Shown here: one piece after another, positions 59,814-64,000 of the stretch
Numbering within the stretch: the first letter of the stretch is position 1
How the letters are laid out: every line of letters begins with the position of its first letter
DNA from: Sipunculus nudus
Taxonomy: Eukaryota; Annelida; Sipuncula; Golfingiida; Sipunculidae
Direction of reading: 5' to 3'
Length of the DNA stretch: 64,000 nt
Assembly: GCA_026874595.1 (NCBI GenBank)
Contig: CM049311.1
Location: 76,644,453 to 76,708,452 of the forward strand
Made by a program: the position numbers and the translations under genes
The notes under the pieces: model-generated
The model's database searches: none
Told to the model about the DNA's origin: nothing
Seen by the model: only the letters and a program-made list of their open reading frames with translations

Positions 59814-60199
59814 GTGAGTTTGTCCACTCCTTGGGAGATATCTTTCAAATAACTATTGTGTCTGTAGTATTTTGCCCCCAGTTCAAACCCTGTTTTGATA
59901 TGACATTAGCAGACCTTTTTTTTGATATGCATGGCATCTGATTAACAGTTGTTTATTAGGGAATGAGATGGTTTCTGCATTAAGACATCAAATTTAACTG
60001 AATGGTAAACATGATCAAATGTAATGACACAGCCTCTGTGATTAGAGGGAATATTAAAAACAGCATACTGTAGATGTTTCAGAACTTGCTCTCAAGAAAT
60101 ACTTTTTACTTTCCACAAAGAATCCTGTAGATTCACATTTACATTATGTTAAACTTTCTGCACTGTCGTGTTTCACTTGATACGTGGACAGACCTGACT

Positions 60200-63100
60200 T
60201 TTTAGCGAACCTGTGAGCTTATGCGATGGTGTGGCGTCGTCCGGCGTCTGTACGTTAACCCATACTATCTTGAATACGGCAAGAGTAGGCATCACTTAAA
60301 TTTATGCAAAAGATTAGTCATCTAAAAACCTCCATCGGATTTTGCTTATTTTTTTGCTAACTGCATTTTCTTAGATTTTATAGGAAAAAAGCTAAAAAAG
60401 CTTTAAAAATCTTCTCCGAAACTGTTCAGCCAAATTGTCCAATGTTTCACAGAAATGATCCCTGGAACAATCTCTCTCAAGTTTGTTCGAATGGTTTAAG
60501 TTCGGTGATTTTTGGCCGAGTTACAGCTAGTTCAACTTAGTCATCTGTCCAAAAAAGCATATTAAAATTACAATCTTAGAAACGGCTGGAGCTATCATCA
60601 TCAAATTTTATGCGAATATTTGTCACATTAGTCATATCTGTAAATTGAGTTATTGGTGGCGCCACCTGCATCGGTCTTTTTTGTACAGGGGTCATCAGTG
60701 CCCGTATCATACTGACAGCTACAAAAAACTTCTTCTCTGAAACCATATGGTCAAATTCTTCAATATCGCACAGAAATGATCTTAGAGTAGTCCTTTCTGA
60801 AGTTTATTCAAATGGTCTCAGTTCAGTGACTCTTGGCTGAGTTATGGGAAGCTGAATTTAGTGATATGCCATAACAGCCCATTTTAGCTCAGTGGCTACA
60901 AAGATCTGCTTCTAAAAAAACACTGGGCCAAATTCTTAAATCTCACACATTAATTATCCTTAGATGTTGATAATTCAAGTTTGTTCAAATGGTTTTGGTT
61001 CGGTGAATTTGGGCTGAGTTATGGGAAGCTTAACTTAGCCATTTTGCTTTATTTTCCCATTTGAGTTATAAACCTGCAAAACATTTTTTGACTGACGCCA
61101 CTGAGGCCAATTTGTTTAATATTTTACAAGAATAATCCCCTGAATAATTCTTATAATAATTGTCTTTTATGGTTCCAAAGAATGAATTTTGGCTGAATTA
61201 TAAATATTGAATCGAGTCATTTTACCATATATGTTAGCTGTGTGAAGCAGATACATCTAGCCTGGAACCAGTTTATCAGCATCAGTTGCATCATGCTTCC
61301 AGACATTTAGATTTCAGGTTATCTATGGTTAATATTGACAAGAATGTCTTCTAAAAAACTTTAAAAAAATGTAGATTTATGATTTTAGATATTGCTCATG
61401 CCAGGCAATGTTTACAATCAGAGGTATATGTTAACCCATACTATTTCAAAATCGACTAGAGCTAGCAACATGCAATTTTATGCAAAAAAATTAGCCATCT
61501 AGAAAAATCTTCAATTTTCAGATTTTATTGAGAAAAAGCTAAAAAAAAAATTAAAAATCTTCTCCTCCGAAATGGTCAAGCCAATTTGTTCAATATTTCA
61601 CAGAAATAATCTTTTCTACCATCTCTTTCAAGTTTGTTCAAATGGTTCAAGTTCAATGAATTTTGGCCAAATTACAGAAAGTTGAACCTAGTCATCTGTC
61701 CAAAAAAAACATACTAAAATGACAATCTCCAAAATGGCCAGAGCTATCATCACCAAATTTTATGCCAGTGTTGGTCACATGAGTCATATATGAAATTCAG
61801 GTATTGGTGGCACCACCTGCATTGACCTTTTCTTTGTACGGGGGTCATTGGTCATCTGTATATTAACCCATAATTTCTCAGGAATAGCAGGAGCTACGAT
61901 CCCCAGATTTTATGAAATAATCTGTCTCATATCAAATGTTGAGGGATTCAGCTTGTTTTTTTATGCCCCCGCCACAAAGTGGCCGGGGCATATAGTTTTA
62001 CCCATGCCCGTCCTTCCGTCATTCCATCATTCAGAAATCAAACAGTTGTACGGACTTTTTTTTGCAATGCCTGCAGATATTGGCCTGATTTTTGGTGTGT
62101 AGGTAGATAATGACCAGATATAGATCGAGTTCTCGTTTCGTCCCAGGTGACCTATTTTTGACCATTTAACGGCTCCTTTACTTAGAAAATTTCATGAAAA
62201 ATAGAAATTTTCATGACAAATACACATGTACGGATTTTTTTTCGCAGTGCCTGCAGATATTGGCCTGATTTTTGGTGTGTGGACAGATAATGACCAGTTA
62301 CAGATCGAGTTCGCGTTTCGTCATGGTTGACCTACTTTTGATTGTTTTACGGCTCCTAAACATAGAAAATTGCATGAAAAATATAAATTTTCATGACAAA
62401 TGTACATGTACAGCCGTTTTTAGCCCTCAGCTCATAGGCTGATGGGCTATTGTCTTCACGCTATTGTCTTCTGTCCATCCGTCTTGCCGTCCGTCTGTCC
62501 GTCCGTCTGTCTGTCCGACTGACGTTTGTCCGTCGGCGTCTGTTAACTTTTACCTTGTGAGCAGGATTTCTCTAAAACTATTCATGGTTGGAATTTTATT
62601 TCATCAGTGAAGATGTTTTTCGATAAAATCTCAGTCAAGTTCGAAGATGGGTGACCTTGACCCATTTTTCTACATTTTAGAGCTGATTATAGAAAAATAC
62701 TCAGAAGCTTATATCTCGGGAACCATTGTTTGGATTTTCACAAAACTTACTATGGTCATTGGGACTGATGGTCTGTACGTGCTGCACAATTTTGGTGGAG
62801 CCAACTGCAATTTCTGATTTTTTAATCAATTTTTATCGGATTTTTCAATTTTGGCCTTGTGAGCGGGATATCTCTTAAGAATTCACCGTTGGAATTTTAT
62901 TTCATCAGTGAAGATGTATATCAACAAAATCTTCGTCAAGTGCAAAGATGGGTGACCTTGACCTATTTTTCTTTGTTTTAGAGCTGATTATACAAAAACA
63001 CTCAGAAGCTTATATCTCAGGAACCATTGTGTGGATTTTCACAAAACTTACTATGATCATTTGGAATGATGGTCTGTGCGTGCTGCACAATTTTGGTGGC

Positions 63101-64000
63101 ACCACCTACAATTTCTGATCTTTTAATGAATTTTTATCAGATTTTTCAATTTTGGCCTTTTGTGCAGGATATCTCCAAAGGTATTCAACACAGGAACTTA
63201 ATTTCTGCAGTGCTAATGCATGATATTTACAAAATTTTGGTCAAGTTCAAAGATGGGTGATCTTGACCTACTTTTCAAGGTCACAGAGCTTAGTATAGAA
63301 AAAAACTTAGGAGCTTATTTCTCAGGAAGTATTTGGTGGATTGTTATGAAACATGGTACATACCTCTCCAATTTAAATTTATAACTGATTATCAGCTTTT
63401 GCTAATATTCTAGTTTTGCAATGCAATGCTTACAGATACTAGCCTAATGTTTGGTCTGTTGGCACATAATGACCACTTACAGATAAAGTTCGCGTTTCGT
63501 CCCAGTTGACTTATTTTTGACCATATGACAGATCCTGAACATAGAAAATTTCATGAAAGACAGAAATTTTTTAAGAAAATGCACGTATGGATTTTTTTTC
63601 ACAATGCCTGCAGATACTGGCCTGATTTTTGGTGTGTTGCTTGATAATGACCCGTTATAGATCGAGTTTGCATTTTGCCTTTGGTGACCTACTTTTGACC
63701 ATATGACACCTCCTGAACTTAAAAAATTTTTACAAAATTTAACAAATGTTTCTAATTTGCCCCAGCGGGGGCATTCATGTCAGTCCGACACATCTAGCTG
63801 CTATCTGCATTTACTTAGATTTTATAGGGGAAAAGCTGAAAAACCTTTAAAAGTCTTCTTGTAAATGGTCCAGCCAAATGGTTCAGTATTTGACAAAAAT
63901 GATCCCAGAGGCAAGCCCTCTCAAGTTTGTTCAAATGGTTTGCATTTGATGAATTTTAGTGGAGTAAAACGAATTTGAACAGTCATTTGGCCAAGTAAGC
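60200..64000. repeat. Dispersed repeat family R1, copy 4 (runs off the window)
   Basis: Left end tttttagcgaacctgtgagc at about 60200, then the same phrase order as copy 1, with the palindrome at 60655. From about 61425 a second, diverged run of the 5' portion begins (ttaacccatactatttcaaa, agctatcatcaccaaatttt). At 61961-63797 it is interrupted by a nested element, then resumes with gctatctgcatttacttaga. The right end is outside the window. Confidence 0.82.
61961..63797. mobile_element. 1.84-kb element nested in family R1 (gccccgcc ... cgacacatctag ends)
   Basis: The empty site is visible in copy 1 at about 37727 (ttcagcttatttttgctatc); here the two halves are separated by 1.84 kb. The left end has tgcccccgccacaaagtggc then cggggcata, a GC-rich hairpin. 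The right end has gccccagcgggggcattcat and finishes ccgacacatctag. Inside are two direct units with cctgcagatattggcctgat, a gtccgtctgtctgtccgac run and two or three units of the 3410-type repeat. The same right end occurs at 11985-12012. No ORF recognised. Confidence 0.8.

Overview
This window is animal nuclear DNA: AT-rich, intron-dominated, with GT-AG introns and many dispersed repeats. It carries the 3' two-thirds of one large plus-strand gene, a CELF1/2-type (CUGBP/Elav-like, Bruno family) RNA-binding protein gene. The repeat style (phrases around 'gaccttgacct' and 'ggtggcgccacct', foldback elements, AT microsatellites) suggests a lophotrochozoan, most likely a mollusc; this is inference and species cannot be assigned. 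No bacterial or organellar gene, rRNA, tRNA or CRISPR array was seen.

Gene layout: twelve coding exons were rebuilt by hand from splice sites and reading phase. They run from 8876 (second half of RRM2) to the stop codon at 59794-59796, and encode about 406 residues in frame. Exons: 8876-8955, 16080-16220, 19948-20005, 24353-24421, 27565-27660, 31858-31935, 33851-33946, 34741-34767, 47034-47249, 56734-56820, 59021-59164, 59669-59796. RRM1 and the first half of RRM2 are not in the window and should lie upstream of base 1. The first two exons complete RRM2. The middle exons encode the low-complexity Ala/Gln/Asn/Leu/Ser linker (divergent domain). The last two encode RRM3, ending in KPY. Every linker exon from 24353 to 56820 is symmetric (phase 1-1), so each can be skipped without a frameshift. 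Three of them also have a second in-frame donor 21-24 nt downstream.

Two short tandem duplications overlap exons. One (124 bp, 8703-8950) copies the RRM2 exon and leaves an upstream acceptor that leads into an in-frame TAA. The other (87 bp, 31907-32062) copies the 3' end of a linker exon with its donor, and also leads to an in-frame TAA if the distal donor is used. Both look like ready-made 'poison' splice choices.

Introns and repeats: 1-8700 holds a TIR element with a 5-bp target duplication (4670-6324) and several dispersed repeats. Intron 8956-16079 holds long (TA)n tracts, a G-rich minisatellite and a roughly 325-bp tandem array. Intron 34768-47033 holds one copy of a 2.4-2.8 kb repeat family (36081-38820), a 2.06-kb TIR element flanked by TA (40435-42494), and a second family copy with a foldback element of about 560-bp arms nested inside (43957-45816). 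Intron 47250-56733 holds a roughly 337-bp tandem array (49720-51743), a foldback-related segment (51744-52797) and a third family copy (53037-55472). The 3' flank holds a fourth family copy (60200 to the window end) with a nested 1.84-kb element (61961-63797). A 12-bp palindrome, GGTGGCGCCACC, recurs at 16 exact sites across several of these otherwise different repeat families.
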